Shown: piece by piece, positions 50,917 to 58,019 of the stretch
Layout: the number at the start of each line of letters is the position of its first letter
Position numbering within the stretch: the first letter of the stretch is position 1
Assembly: GCA_031409515.1 (NCBI GenBank)
Contig: JANNXJ010000050.1
Span: forward strand, 1 to 64,000
Source: SHZI01 sp031409515
Lineage (GTDB): Bacteria; Pseudomonadota; Gammaproteobacteria; Steroidobacterales; GCA-2729495
Direction: 5' to 3'
Length of the DNA stretch: 64,000 nt
The notes under the pieces: generated by a model
Told to the model about the DNA's origin: nothing
The model's database searches: none
What the model saw: only the letters and a program-made list of their open reading frames with translations
Program-made: the position numbers and the translations under genes

Positions 50917-51222
50917 CTACTTTCGCCGGCGTTGCAGCGCTTTGCTGTAGCCACCGGATCCACTGTTCAGGTAACGGGCCACGCGTCCGATGGTGGTCAC
51001 GCTGACACCAGTCCGGTCGTGGATTTGTCGATAGGGCAGGTCCCGGTCGAGGAGTTCGGCAACCAGCCATCGGTCTTTTAGTGCCTGCAGTTCCGCAGGG
51101 GTGCAGAGATCAACCAGGAAAGCCCTGACTTCGCCCAGATCGCGCAGGCTGAGGATCGCCTGGTACAGGGATTGTTCCGCGGCTTCCTCATCGTGCTGGT
51201 CAAGGACCCGGTGCTCTTTCAT
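50917..51222 (-). CDS. TrpR/YerC-family regulator heading the his operon
   Basis: A 101-residue protein of the TrpR/YerC/YecD family. It has the family signature VDLCTPAELQALKDRWLVAELL and an HTH (PYRQIHDRTGVSVTTIGRVARYL) followed by GSGGYSKALQR. Classical TrpR binds tryptophan; YerC-type relatives at the head of his operons have been inferred to respond to histidine. A 10-nt inverted repeat lies 12 bp upstream of its start codon, so it probably autoregulates the whole operon. No effector-binding residues could be assigned with confidence. Confidence 0.88.
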   Translation of the reverse strand: MKEHRVLDQHDEEAAEQSLYQAILSLRDLGEVRAFLVDLCTPAELQALKDRWLVAELLDRDLPYRQIHDRTGVSVTTIGRVARYLNSGSGGYSKALQRRRK

Positions 51223-51234
51223 CGCTGCTCTGGT

Positions 51235-51260
51235 GTACTAATGTGCTATTACATTAATAC
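51235..51260. promoter_or_regulatory. Operator-like inverted repeat of the his operon
   Basis: Half-sites GTACTAATGT (51235-51244) and ACATTAATAC (51251-51260) are inverted with 9 of 10 matching positions, spaced by 6 nt. The GTACTA outer ends resemble TrpR boxes. The site lies 12 bp before the regulator's start codon and over the AT-rich part of the only 111-bp promoter space, which also offers the -10-like TGTAAT. Binding by the regulator encoded next to it is inference. Confidence 0.7.
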
Positions 51261-51333
51261 AAGGGCGCCGATAAGGCAAGCCCGTGGCGAGGCCGCTCAG
51301 GTCGGGCGAGCAGCGGTGATCAGGTGGCCGCTG

Positions 51334-52401
51334 CTATCCGGTTGCAATGCGACTGAGGATTGCGTCACCCATCGTCCGCGTACTTACGGGCGCATGCCCT
51401 GGAACGGCGATATCACCCGTCCGCTGGCCACCTTCAATGGCGCCCAGCACGGCAGTCTCAATCCGCTGCGCTTCCGCCTCCAGGCCCAGGGAATGGCGGA
51501 GGAGCATGGCGGCGCTGAGAATGGTCCCACAGGGATTCGCCTTGCCCTGACCGGCAATATCAGGCGCGGAGCCATGGATAGGCTCATACAGGCCCCGCTT
51601 GCCGTCGCCCAGCGCTGCCGAGGGCAGCATTCCCAGGGATCCGGTAAGCATGGAAGCCTCGTCCGTCAGAATGTCCCCGAACATGTTCTCGGTGACTATC
51701 ACGTCAAAGTCGGATGCACGGGACAGGAGGTGCATGGCAGCGGCGTCGACCAGGAGATGCTCGACCTGCAGTCCGGGAAACTCCCGGGCATACAGTTCCG
51801 CAGCAACAGAGCGCCACAGTCTGGAGGTCTCCAGAACATTGGCCTTGTCCACAGAAGTCACCTTTCGCCGACGCTGCATTGCCAGTCGCCCGGCCATCCG
51901 CAGTACCCGCTCGATCTCTGGCCGGGAGTACGTGCACACGTCAGTGGCTGAAGTGTCGGTTCGTTCCTTGCGACCAAAATAGATACCACCGGTAAGCTCC
52001 CGAATTACAAGGATATCTACGCCGGCCAGGCGCTCGGGCTTTAGCGGTGATGAGGCGTACAGAGAGGGGTGAGTAACCACGGGCCGGAGATTCGCATAAA
52101 CGGCCATGGCGGCCCGCATGTCCAGCAATCCCTGCTCCGGCCGCACAGGCGCGTCCGGACTGCTCCACTTCGGACCACCCACCGCCCCGAGCAAGACGGC
52201 ATCTGCTGCCGCGCAAAGTTGGCGGGTGTCCGTCGGAAACGCAGAGCCTGTTGCATCGATGGCAGCGCCGCCGATCAGTCCCTCGCGAAACTCAAACTTG
52301 TGTGAGTGCCTGGTCCCGATTGCTTGCAGGACCCGAACCGCTTCCGCCGTGACTTCAGGTCCGATGCCATCGCCAGCCAGTACCCCGATCAGGGCTGCCA
52401 C
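51334..52401 (-). CDS. leuB: 3-isopropylmalate dehydrogenase
   Basis: A 355-residue NAD-dependent decarboxylating dehydrogenase of leucine synthesis. The GDGIGPEVTAEAVRVL start, the substrate-binding TYSRPEIERVLRMAGRLA region, YARE and IVTENMFGDILTDEASML-type metal site, and the NAD site PIHGSAPDIAGQGKANP are intact. The start is GTG at 52401, overlapping leuD by 13 bp. It is the last gene of the ilvE-leuCDB run; the his operon follows in the same direction. Confidence 0.95.
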   Translation of the reverse strand: MAALIGVLAGDGIGPEVTAEAVRVLQAIGTRHSHKFEFREGLIGGAAIDATGSAFPTDTRQLCAAADAVLLGAVGGPKWSSPDAPVRPEQGLLDMRAAMAVYANLRPVVTHPSLYASSPLKPERLAGVDILVIRELTGGIYFGRKERTDTSATDVCTYSRPEIERVLRMAGRLAMQRRRKVTSVDKANVLETSRLWRSVAAELYAREFPGLQVEHLLVDAAAMHLLSRASDFDVIVTENMFGDILTDEASMLTGSLGMLPSAALGDGKRGLYEPIHGSAPDIAGQGKANPCGTILSAAMLLRHSLGLEAEAQRIETAVLGAIEGGQRTGDIAVPGHAPVSTRTMGDAILSRIATG

Positions 52402-52973
52402 GAGCGCGCACCCTCGAAACGCGTGATGGCATCTGCGTGGTTGAGCAGGTAGCCCAACTGGTCCACACCATTTATCAGGCAGTAACGGGAGAAGCCATCG
52501 ATGGGAAAGGTAACGGTCCTCCCCTCTGGGAGTCGCAGTTCGCAGGCGGCGACGTCCACTGTGACATCGGCACCTGGATTCTCGATCAGCCAGCCGTGGG
52601 TCGCCTTATCGACGATGACCGGCACAAGGCCGTTCTTCAGGGAGTTACCGCGGAAGATATCTGCGATCTCGGTGCTGATCACGGCGCGGATGCCGAAATC
52701 GAGCAGTGCCCAGGGGGCGTGCTCCCGGGACGAACCGCAGCCAAAGTTGTTGCCCGCCACCAGGATTCCGCAGCCGTCTGCTTCCGGGCGATTCAACAGG
52801 AAGTCTGGTTTTGGTTTCCCGGCGGAGTCGTAGCGCCAGTCCGCAAAAAGGGCTTTACCCAAGCCCTTGCGGGTGGTGGTCGTCAGAAACCGGGCTGGAA
52901 TGATCTGGTCGGTATCGATGTCCGACTGGGGAATGACCAGCGTCCGCGACTGCACAAGATTTACTTTGTCCAT
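52389..52973 (-). CDS. leuD: 3-isopropylmalate dehydratase small subunit
   Basis: A 194-residue swivelling small subunit that pairs with LeuC. VIPQSDIDTDQIIPARFL (residues ~13-30) and NFGCGSSREHAPWAL are diagnostic. It lies 11 bp after leuC and overlaps leuB. Confidence 0.95.
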   Translation of the reverse strand: MDKVNLVQSRTLVIPQSDIDTDQIIPARFLTTTTRKGLGKALFADWRYDSAGKPKPDFLLNRPEADGCGILVAGNNFGCGSSREHAPWALLDFGIRAVISTEIADIFRGNSLKNGLVPVIVDKATHGWLIENPGADVTVDVAACELRLPEGRTVTFPIDGFSRYCLINGVDQLGYLLNHADAITRFEGARSWQP

Positions 52974-52984
52974 GGAACTCTTTC

Positions 52985-54391
52985 TTAATGGGCAATGAGG
53001 GGCCGGGGATCAGCGATCCGGCCTGCGACGGCGGACGCAGCGGCGGTCAGTGGACTGGCCAGCACTGTCCGGGCACCGATGCCCTGGCGACCCTCGAAGT
53101 TTCGGTTACTTGTGCTGACACACAGCTGACCGCTTGCGGTCAGGTCGCCGTTCATGCCGATGCACATGGAGCAACCGGCTTCGCGCCACTCAGCGCCAGC
53201 GGCGGTAAAGACTTCGTGAAGTCCCTCGGCTTCGGCTGCGCGCTTGACCTGTTCAGAGCCGGGGACCACAAGCATACGCACCGACTTGGCTACCTTGCGG
53301 CCCCGCATGACGCTGGCAGCTTCACGCAGATCGGACAGGCGTGAGTTGGTGCAACTGCCGATGAAAACTACATCCACCGGCATCCCGAGCATCGGCTTGT
53401 TTTCTGCAACGCGCATGTACTCCAGCGCCTTACGGAAGCTGGCGTCCGTTGCGGTAGGGACCGGATCCCCGATGGGTATGACCATTCCCGGGTTGGTCCC
53501 GAAAGTGACCATGGGAGTCAGCAGATTGGCGTCAAGGGTGACCTCCCGATCAAAAGTAGCATCCGGGTCTGACGGTAGTCGCCGCCAGCGGGCCACGGCG
53601 GCATCCCACGCGGAACCCTTGGGAGCCATGGGACGATTTCTCAGGTACTCGATAGTCGTGTCGTCGGGAGCAATCATGCCCGCCCTTGCGCCACCTTCTA
53701 TGGACATATTGCAGACGGTCATCCGCTGTTCCATATTCAGGTTCTGAATGGCACTGCCGCGATACTCGATGACGTGGCCCGTGCCGCCGCCAACGCCGAT
53801 TCTGCCGATGATGGCGAGGATGATGTCCTTGGCGGTTACGCCTGCACCGATCTTTCCATCGACAGTGATGGCCAGGGTTTTCGGCCGGCGCTGCAGCAGG
53901 CACTGGGAAGCCATTACGTGGCCGACTTCGGTGGTACCGATGCCAAACGCGAGAGTCCCGAATGCACCGTGTGTGCTCGTATGACTGTCGCCGCAGACAA
54001 TGGTTTTTCCAGGCTGGGTTATTCCTAGTTCCGGGCCGATCACATGCACGATGCCCCGCGCGTCGCTATCAAAGCCAAACAGTTCAACCCCGTACTCCCG
54101 GCAGTTTTCGATCATCATGCGAATCTGTGCGGCGGCCGCCGGCTCGGCGACAATGTCCAGGTCCTTCAGTGATGCAACCGGGACTGTTGGTGTCGAGTGA
54201 TCGAGCGTTGCCAGCGTGAGGTCGGGGCGCCTCAGCTTCAGTCCCCTTGATCTGAGCACCGAGAACGCCTGGGGAGACGTCACTTCGTGGGTCAGATGCA
54301 GGTCGATGTAGAGCACCGCCGGCGTATCGGCGGTCTCTGGTACAACGATGTGGTCATCCCAGATCTTCTGGAAAAGCGACTTGCCGGTCAT
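52985..54391 (-). CDS. leuC: 3-isopropylmalate dehydratase large subunit
   Basis: A 468-residue aconitase-like [4Fe-4S] enzyme, same length as E. coli LeuC (466). The cluster cysteines occur in VFIGSCTNSRL and in GCSMCIGMN; other marks are CGDSHTSTHGAFGTLAFGIGTTEVGHV and the N-terminal FQKIWDDHIV. It lies 47 bp after ilvE and 11 bp before leuD. Confidence 0.96.
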   Translation of the reverse strand: MTGKSLFQKIWDDHIVVPETADTPAVLYIDLHLTHEVTSPQAFSVLRSRGLKLRRPDLTLATLDHSTPTVPVASLKDLDIVAEPAAAAQIRMMIENCREYGVELFGFDSDARGIVHVIGPELGITQPGKTIVCGDSHTSTHGAFGTLAFGIGTTEVGHVMASQCLLQRRPKTLAITVDGKIGAGVTAKDIILAIIGRIGVGGGTGHVIEYRGSAIQNLNMEQRMTVCNMSIEGGARAGMIAPDDTTIEYLRNRPMAPKGSAWDAAVARWRRLPSDPDATFDREVTLDANLLTPMVTFGTNPGMVIPIGDPVPTATDASFRKALEYMRVAENKPMLGMPVDVVFIGSCTNSRLSDLREAASVMRGRKVAKSVRMLVVPGSEQVKRAAEAEGLHEVFTAAGAEWREAGCSMCIGMNGDLTASGQLCVSTSNRNFEGRQGIGARTVLASPLTAAASAVAGRIADPRPLIAH

Positions 54392-54438
54392 TTAATCAGT
54401 TCCTGACAAAGCAGTTGATGAGAGTGGGTGGGTAACAG

Positions 54439-55398
54439 TCACTGGCGACTGGCTATCTGTCCTTGGGCCGGGATACCCAGGGGTTCCAGCCAGTTCCATT
54501 TGTCGACTGTCTTGCCGCTGAACAGGCCGAAAAAGGCGTCCTGCAGCAGCTTGGTGATGGGCCCTCGGGAGCCGGCGCCGACCGTTAGCCTGTCCACGGA
54601 ACGGACCGGCGTGATTTCTGCTGCTGTTCCAGTGAGGAATATCTCGTCAGCGATGTACATCAATTCCCGTGGCAAGACCTGTTCCCGGACTTCTATGCCC
54701 AGATCACGAGCCAGCATGATGACGCTGTCCCGGGTGATACCGAGAAGAATTGACGCCGCAGCCGGCGGTGTAATGAGCACCCCATCCCGGACGAGGAACA
54801 GGTTCTCTCCCGCACCCTCGCTGACTGTACCGTCCGTTCCAAGCGCGATGCCTTCAGCAAAGCCCCGGTCCCTCGCCTCCCAGCCGACGAGGGTGCTCGA
54901 CAGATAGTTGCCCCCCGCCTTGGCCAGGGCAGGTATCGTATTGGGCGCGACCCGTTGCCATGACGAGACGCAGACATCGACACCCTTCTCGAGGGCCTCC
55001 GGTCCGAGGTATGCGCCCCATTCCCAGGCGGCAATGGCCAGTTCCACCGGGTGGCCAGGTTTTGGCACAACGCCGACTTCACCAAAGCCCCGGTACGCGA
55101 GTGGGCGAATGTAGGCGCTCTTCAGGCCATTACGCAGGACGACCTCTTTGCAGGCTGCATTGATTTCCCCGGCCGTCCAGGGGATCTCGATGCGATGGAT
55201 CTTGGCTGAATCGAGCAACCGTCGCGTGTGTGCCTGCAACCGGAATACCATGGTGCCGGACGGCGTCGAGTAGGCCCTCACCCCCTCGAAAACCGAGGAT
55301 CCATAGTGCAGGGCATGACTCAAGACGTGCACCGTGGCGCTGTGCCAGGGCACCAGTTTTCCGTTATGCCAGATCCATTCTGTCGTTTTGATGGCCAT
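54439..55398 (-). CDS. ilvE: Branched-chain-amino-acid aminotransferase
   Basis: A 319-residue class IV (D-amino acid transaminase-like) PLP enzyme, last step for Ile, Leu and Val. PLP lysine K160 (LAKAGGNYLSS) and the GIALGTDGTVSEGAGENLFLV signature match IlvE well; the HYGSSVFEGVRAY region is also typical. It lies 11 bp after the LeuA-tail ORF, and both sit behind the attenuator described at 55808-56042. Confidence 0.95.
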   Translation of the reverse strand: MAIKTTEWIWHNGKLVPWHSATVHVLSHALHYGSSVFEGVRAYSTPSGTMVFRLQAHTRRLLDSAKIHRIEIPWTAGEINAACKEVVLRNGLKSAYIRPLAYRGFGEVGVVPKPGHPVELAIAAWEWGAYLGPEALEKGVDVCVSSWQRVAPNTIPALAKAGGNYLSSTLVGWEARDRGFAEGIALGTDGTVSEGAGENLFLVRDGVLITPPAAASILLGITRDSVIMLARDLGIEVREQVLPRELMYIADEIFLTGTAAEITPVRSVDRLTVGAGSRGPITKLLQDAFFGLFSGKTVDKWNWLEPLGIPAQGQIASRQ

Positions 55399-55409
55399 TG
55401 GTAGTCCTC

Positions 55410-55622
55410 TTACAGGCGTACGACCTTATCGCCGGGAGAGCCGGCAACGGCGTGGCCAGCCGACCGGCTGGCCGACTTGCGGCAGACACGATTAATCACG
55501 TCCAGACAGGCGAGGGCGCCGGCTTCGACTAAGTCCGTGCTGACACCAGGGCCCCGATGAGTCCGCCCATTATAGTCCACGGTTACCTCCACCTCTCCCT
55601 GGGCGTCTTCGTTCATGGTCAC
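55410..55622 (-). CDS. LeuA C-terminal regulatory-domain fragment (leuA remnant)
   Basis: A 70-residue ORF whose translation matches only the last ~60 residues of 2-isopropylmalate synthase: DAQGEVEVTVDYNGR followed by G-P-G-V-S-T-D-L-V-E-A-G-A-L-A-C-L-D-V-I-N-R-V, the end of the leucine-binding dimer domain. The same frame stays LeuA-like upstream of the GTG (DLENLEVRSVT) for 14 codons until a stop, so the similarity starts before any usable start codon. The rest of LeuA (~440 residues, catalytic TIM barrel) is absent. Either it is the 3' scar of a deleted leuA, or a regulatory-domain-only protein translated by coupling to the 40-codon ORF upstream (GTGA overlap). The C-terminal ~20 residues (SAGHAVAGSPGDKVVRL) are not family-like. 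Confidence 0.6.
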   Translation of the reverse strand: MTMNEDAQGEVEVTVDYNGRTHRGPGVSTDLVEAGALACLDVINRVCRKSASRSAGHAVAGSPGDKVVRL

Positions 55623-55741
55623 ACTGCGGACTTCAAGATTCTCCAGATCTCGGTCGCACGCTCACAGCGCGCAGCGACGCTCAGCTTTTCGCCCAGGGTG
55701 ATTCTGCCGTCTGGGGCCTGCTGCGGAATGCTAACGGCCAT
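55619..55741 (-). CDS. Short ORF (40 aa) between attenuator and LeuA fragment
   Basis: The ATG at 55741 opens 40 codons (MAVSIPQQAPDGRITLGEKL...), ending in a TGA overlapping the GTG of the LeuA fragment. AGGAG stands only 1 nt before the ATG, too close for efficient initiation. No similarity recognised. It could be a degraded piece of leuA in another frame, or a coupling ORF. Confidence 0.3.
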   Translation of the reverse strand: MAVSIPQQAPDGRITLGEKLSVAARCERATEIWRILKSAV

Positions 55742-55807
55742 ACTCCTGGAGGAAAAATGCTTGTGTGACACGTTCTCTGTCTGGTTGGGGCAACTGCCTC
55801 TCAGCCC

Positions 55808-55844
55808 AAAAAAAAGACCCCGTCACCTTGCCGATGCGGGGTCT
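55808..55844 (-). terminator. Intrinsic terminator (attenuator) of the ilvE-leuCDB leader
   Basis: On the minus strand AGACCCCG and CGGGGTCT form an 8-bp stem around a 14-nt loop, followed by eight T residues. It stands between the leader peptide and ilvE, 26 bp after the leader stop, and about 400 bp before the ilvE start. Its 5' arm overlaps the CCCGCATC element complementary to the leader. Confidence 0.85.
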
Positions 55845-55870
55845 CGTTGACTCGTTGGATAATCAGCCGG

Positions 55871-56005
55871 TCAGAGGCCCGCATCCCGTACCGATACCGG
55901 TACCAGATAATCCGGTGCCAGATCGGTTCCCACGGACAGGCGCAAAACCACCGGAGTGCCCCCCAAGTTGGCCTGTAAGCGTGCTTTTGGGGAGGCGATT
56001 TCCAT
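55871..56005 (-). CDS. Candidate leucine/valine leader peptide
   Basis: A 44-codon ORF from ATG 56005 to TGA 55871. Fourteen of 44 codons are Leu, Val or Ile (7 Leu, 6 Val, 1 Ile), concentrated in GTPVVLRLSV and DYLVPVSV. It lies between a promoter-like TTGACA/TATGAT pair and an intrinsic terminator upstream of the ilvE-leuCDB operon, the layout of ilv/leu attenuators. No SD precedes the ATG; if the TATGAT is the -10, the transcript would be nearly leaderless. Length and composition are unusual for a leuL (about 28 aa) but fit longer ilv leaders. Confidence 0.6.
   Translation of the reverse strand: MEIASPKARLQANLGGTPVVLRLSVGTDLAPDYLVPVSVRDAGL
55878..55885 (-). promoter_or_regulatory. Antiterminator element inside the leader peptide
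   Basis: GATGCGGG in codons 40-43 of the leader peptide is exactly complementary to CCCGCATC (55833-55840) in the terminator's 5' arm. A ribosome stalled at the Leu-Val-Pro-Val-Ser-Val codons (34-39) would leave it free to sequester that arm; a ribosome reaching the stop would cover it and allow termination. Confidence 0.6.
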
Positions 56006-56010
56006 GGCAA

Positions 56011-56042
56011 ATCATAGTCAGGTACCCAGTCCGGCTTGTCAA
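56011..56042 (-). promoter_or_regulatory. Candidate promoter of the ilvE-leuCDB operon
   Basis: On the minus strand a perfect TTGACA (56037-56042) and a TATGAT (56011-56016) are separated by 20 nt, longer than the usual 17. It immediately precedes the leader peptide ORF. The 381-bp span 55742-56122 holds this promoter, the leader and the terminator; its far end must also serve the divergent ferredoxin gene. Confidence 0.5.
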
Positions 56043-56122
56043 CCGCCTTCCCCACGTCCCCATGCTATTCTCGCCACGCTTTGCGCCACCTGCGGCGCTG
56101 CGCTGATCTTCACTGGAAACGC

Positions 56123-56443
56123 ATGCCCCGAGTTATTTTTCACGATGTGGACGGTCGACGGATCGAGGCCGATGTGAGCCCTGGCAGTACCGTAATGGAG
56201 GGCGCTCTGGACAACGGCGTTGCCGGTCTCCTGGCAGAGTGCGGGGGCGCCTGCGCCTGCGCCACCTGCCACGCTTACGTTGCAGAGGCCTGGCTGCCCC
56301 GACTCAAGCCCCTTGAAGACATGGAGGACGCCATGCTCGATTCGACCCTGGAGCGTCGTCCCACCAGTCGCCTGATGTGCCAGATTGAGCTGAATGCGGA
56401 GCTCGACGGGCTTGAGGTCTTCATCGCGCGAAACGAGTCCTGA
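56123..56443 (+). CDS. [2Fe-2S] ferredoxin, adrenodoxin type
   Basis: A 106-residue plant/adrenodoxin-type ferredoxin with cluster ligands C40-x5-C46-x2-C49 (CGGACACATC; C44 is an extra Cys) and C86 (LMCQIEL). Such ferredoxins deliver electrons to P450s, ring hydroxylases or Fe-S assembly; here, no ISC genes are near, and the neighbours are catabolic-looking enzymes, so an oxygenase partner elsewhere is possible. The ATG at 56123 is chosen; the preceding in-frame residues are not ferredoxin-like. The FAH-family gene begins 9 bp downstream. Confidence 0.9.
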   Translation: MPRVIFHDVDGRRIEADVSPGSTVMEGALDNGVAGLLAECGGACACATCHAYVAEAWLPRLKPLEDMEDAMLDSTLERRPTSRLMCQIELNAELDGLEVFIARNES

Positions 56444-56452
56444 GGCGCGGCC

Positions 56453-57322
56453 GTGCGACTGGTAACCATCGATAGTCGAGAAGTGGGGGGGCGACCCGGT
56501 ATCGGTCTGCCTTCTGGCGAAATCCTTGATCTGGCGGCCTCGCCGGCGGGACTGACTGCCGCCCAGTGGCGACCCCAGTCTGTCGTTAGTGTTCTGGCAG
56601 AAGGTGCGGAAGGGGCTGCGCGAGTGGCCCTGCTGATCGGTGAATGCGCAGCGGCTTCAGACGCGCAGCGCCAGCAGTGGAGGTCGACCGGCCGGTTACT
56701 GCCGGCAGCGGGCACCCGATTGATGGCGCCGATCCGCAGGCCTGGTCTGCTGCTCATGGTGAGCGATAGCGCTGCCGGCCCTTCGGCCTGCTACGTGAAG
56801 AACCCGAATTCCGCGACGGGACCTGACGCCGTTCTGGCCATGCCGGAGGGCGAACATCCCCACTTGTATCTCCTCGGGATGCTGGGGGTGGTGATTGGCC
56901 GCCCGCTGTTTCGGGTCACGGCTGGCCAGGCAGTCCGGGGAATCGCCGCGCTGACACTGGTCGCAGACCTGGGTACCGAGCGACTGGGCAGTGGCCCTAA
57001 CGGCGGCCGCACGGACGCCCGGCAGTTTCCCGGTGCCTGTGTGGTCGGTCCTGCTCTGGTCACCATTGACGAGTTTTCCCCCGGCGCAAACTGGGCGCTA
57101 ACGGTGCGGATCAACGGCCGCGCTGTGGGCACTGGCGCGTCGGCCTTGAATCTTGAGCAGGCTGCGACCCTCGTTGCAGGGCTGTCCAGTCGCTACGCCT
57201 TTCGACCCGGCGATATCGTGGGCTTCCCCGGAGGCACCTCCGAAATTGAATTGCCTGCGAGCAGCCGCGTCTCCCTGAGTCTCGACGCAGCGCTGGAACT
57301 CGGGTTCGCGACCGGGGCCTGA
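56453..57322 (+). CDS. Fumarylacetoacetate hydrolase-fold protein without E-x-E metal motif
   Basis: A 289-residue FAH-superfamily protein. The order of elements is recognisable: KNPNSATGPDAVLAMP, a VVIGRP strand (residues 146-151), G-I-A-A-L-T-L-V-A-D172, FPGACVVGPALVTIDEFSPG, VRINGRAVGTGA and the closing RPGDIVGFPGG. However, the two Glu ligands of the family's E-x-E-L-x-x-V-I-G metal site are L141 and M143 here (LGMLGVVIG); only D172 remains. Either it does not bind Mg/Mn the usual way or it has another chemistry. It starts at GTG 56453, 9 bp after the ferredoxin gene, and is followed by the methyltransferase gene after 23 bp. Confidence 0.75.
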   Translation: MRLVTIDSREVGGRPGIGLPSGEILDLAASPAGLTAAQWRPQSVVSVLAEGAEGAARVALLIGECAAASDAQRQQWRSTGRLLPAAGTRLMAPIRRPGLLLMVSDSAAGPSACYVKNPNSATGPDAVLAMPEGEHPHLYLLGMLGVVIGRPLFRVTAGQAVRGIAALTLVADLGTERLGSGPNGGRTDARQFPGACVVGPALVTIDEFSPGANWALTVRINGRAVGTGASALNLEQAATLVAGLSSRYAFRPGDIVGFPGGTSEIELPASSRVSLSLDAALELGFATGA

Positions 57323-57345
57323 GGCTGAATCTGAGTCTGAGCACC

Positions 57346-58014
57346 GTGTCCAGCCGTACACTCAATCTCGACGCCCGCCTCTACGAGTACCTCCAGAGAA
57401 ATTCCCTCCGCGAAGCGGAGGTGCTCGCGCGCCTCCGGGCAGAAACCATGCGCCTGCCCATGGCCGTCATGCAGATCTCACCCGAGCAGGGCCAGTTTAT
57501 GGCGCTGCTCATTCAGCTCCTGAGTGCCAGGCGTTGCCTGGAAGTTGGCACCTTCACTGGCTATAGCGCGCTGGCGTGCGCGCTCGCCTTGCCGCGAGAT
57601 GGCGAACTGGTGGCCCTCGATATCAGTGAGGAGTGGACCGCTATCGGCAGGCGCTACTGGGCTGAAGCGGGCGTCGGTGACCGGATACACCTGAAACTGG
57701 GCCCTGCCAGGGAATCGTTGCGGCAGCTTCGTCGGGATCGGGGCGACGGGACCTTCGACTTCATGTTCATTGACGCGGACAAGACTGGCTACGCGGACTA
57801 TGTCGAACAGGGGTTCCACCTGGTTCGCTCCGGAGGGCTGATCGCAATCGACAATGTCTTGTGGAGCGGCCTGGTGGCTGACCCGGCGGTAGCTGATGCA
57901 GATACAGCAGCCCTTCGGTCCCTTAACGAACAACTGCACCGTGATCCCCGCTTTGACCTCTCCATGGTTCCAATCGGGGACGGTCTCACGCTGCTGCGGA
58001 AGCGGTCCGCCTAG
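57346..58014 (+). CDS. SAM-dependent O-methyltransferase, caffeoyl-CoA/catechol type
   Basis: A 222-residue class I methyltransferase of the metal-dependent catechol-O-methyltransferase-like group (Methyltransf_3). SAM motif E-V-G-T-F-T-G-Y-S (residues 66-74), then D-I-S-E-E-W and the metal-binding FIDADK-x-x-Y region with IDNVLWSGLV. These act on vicinal-diol aromatics or related small molecules; substrate unknown. GTG start at 57346. It converges with the VOC-family gene (5-bp gap). Confidence 0.86.
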   Translation: MSSRTLNLDARLYEYLQRNSLREAEVLARLRAETMRLPMAVMQISPEQGQFMALLIQLLSARRCLEVGTFTGYSALACALALPRDGELVALDISEEWTAIGRRYWAEAGVGDRIHLKLGPARESLRQLRRDRGDGTFDFMFIDADKTGYADYVEQGFHLVRSGGLIAIDNVLWSGLVADPAVADADTAALRSLNEQLHRDPRFDLSMVPIGDGLTLLRKRSA

Positions 58015-58019
58015 AAGAG

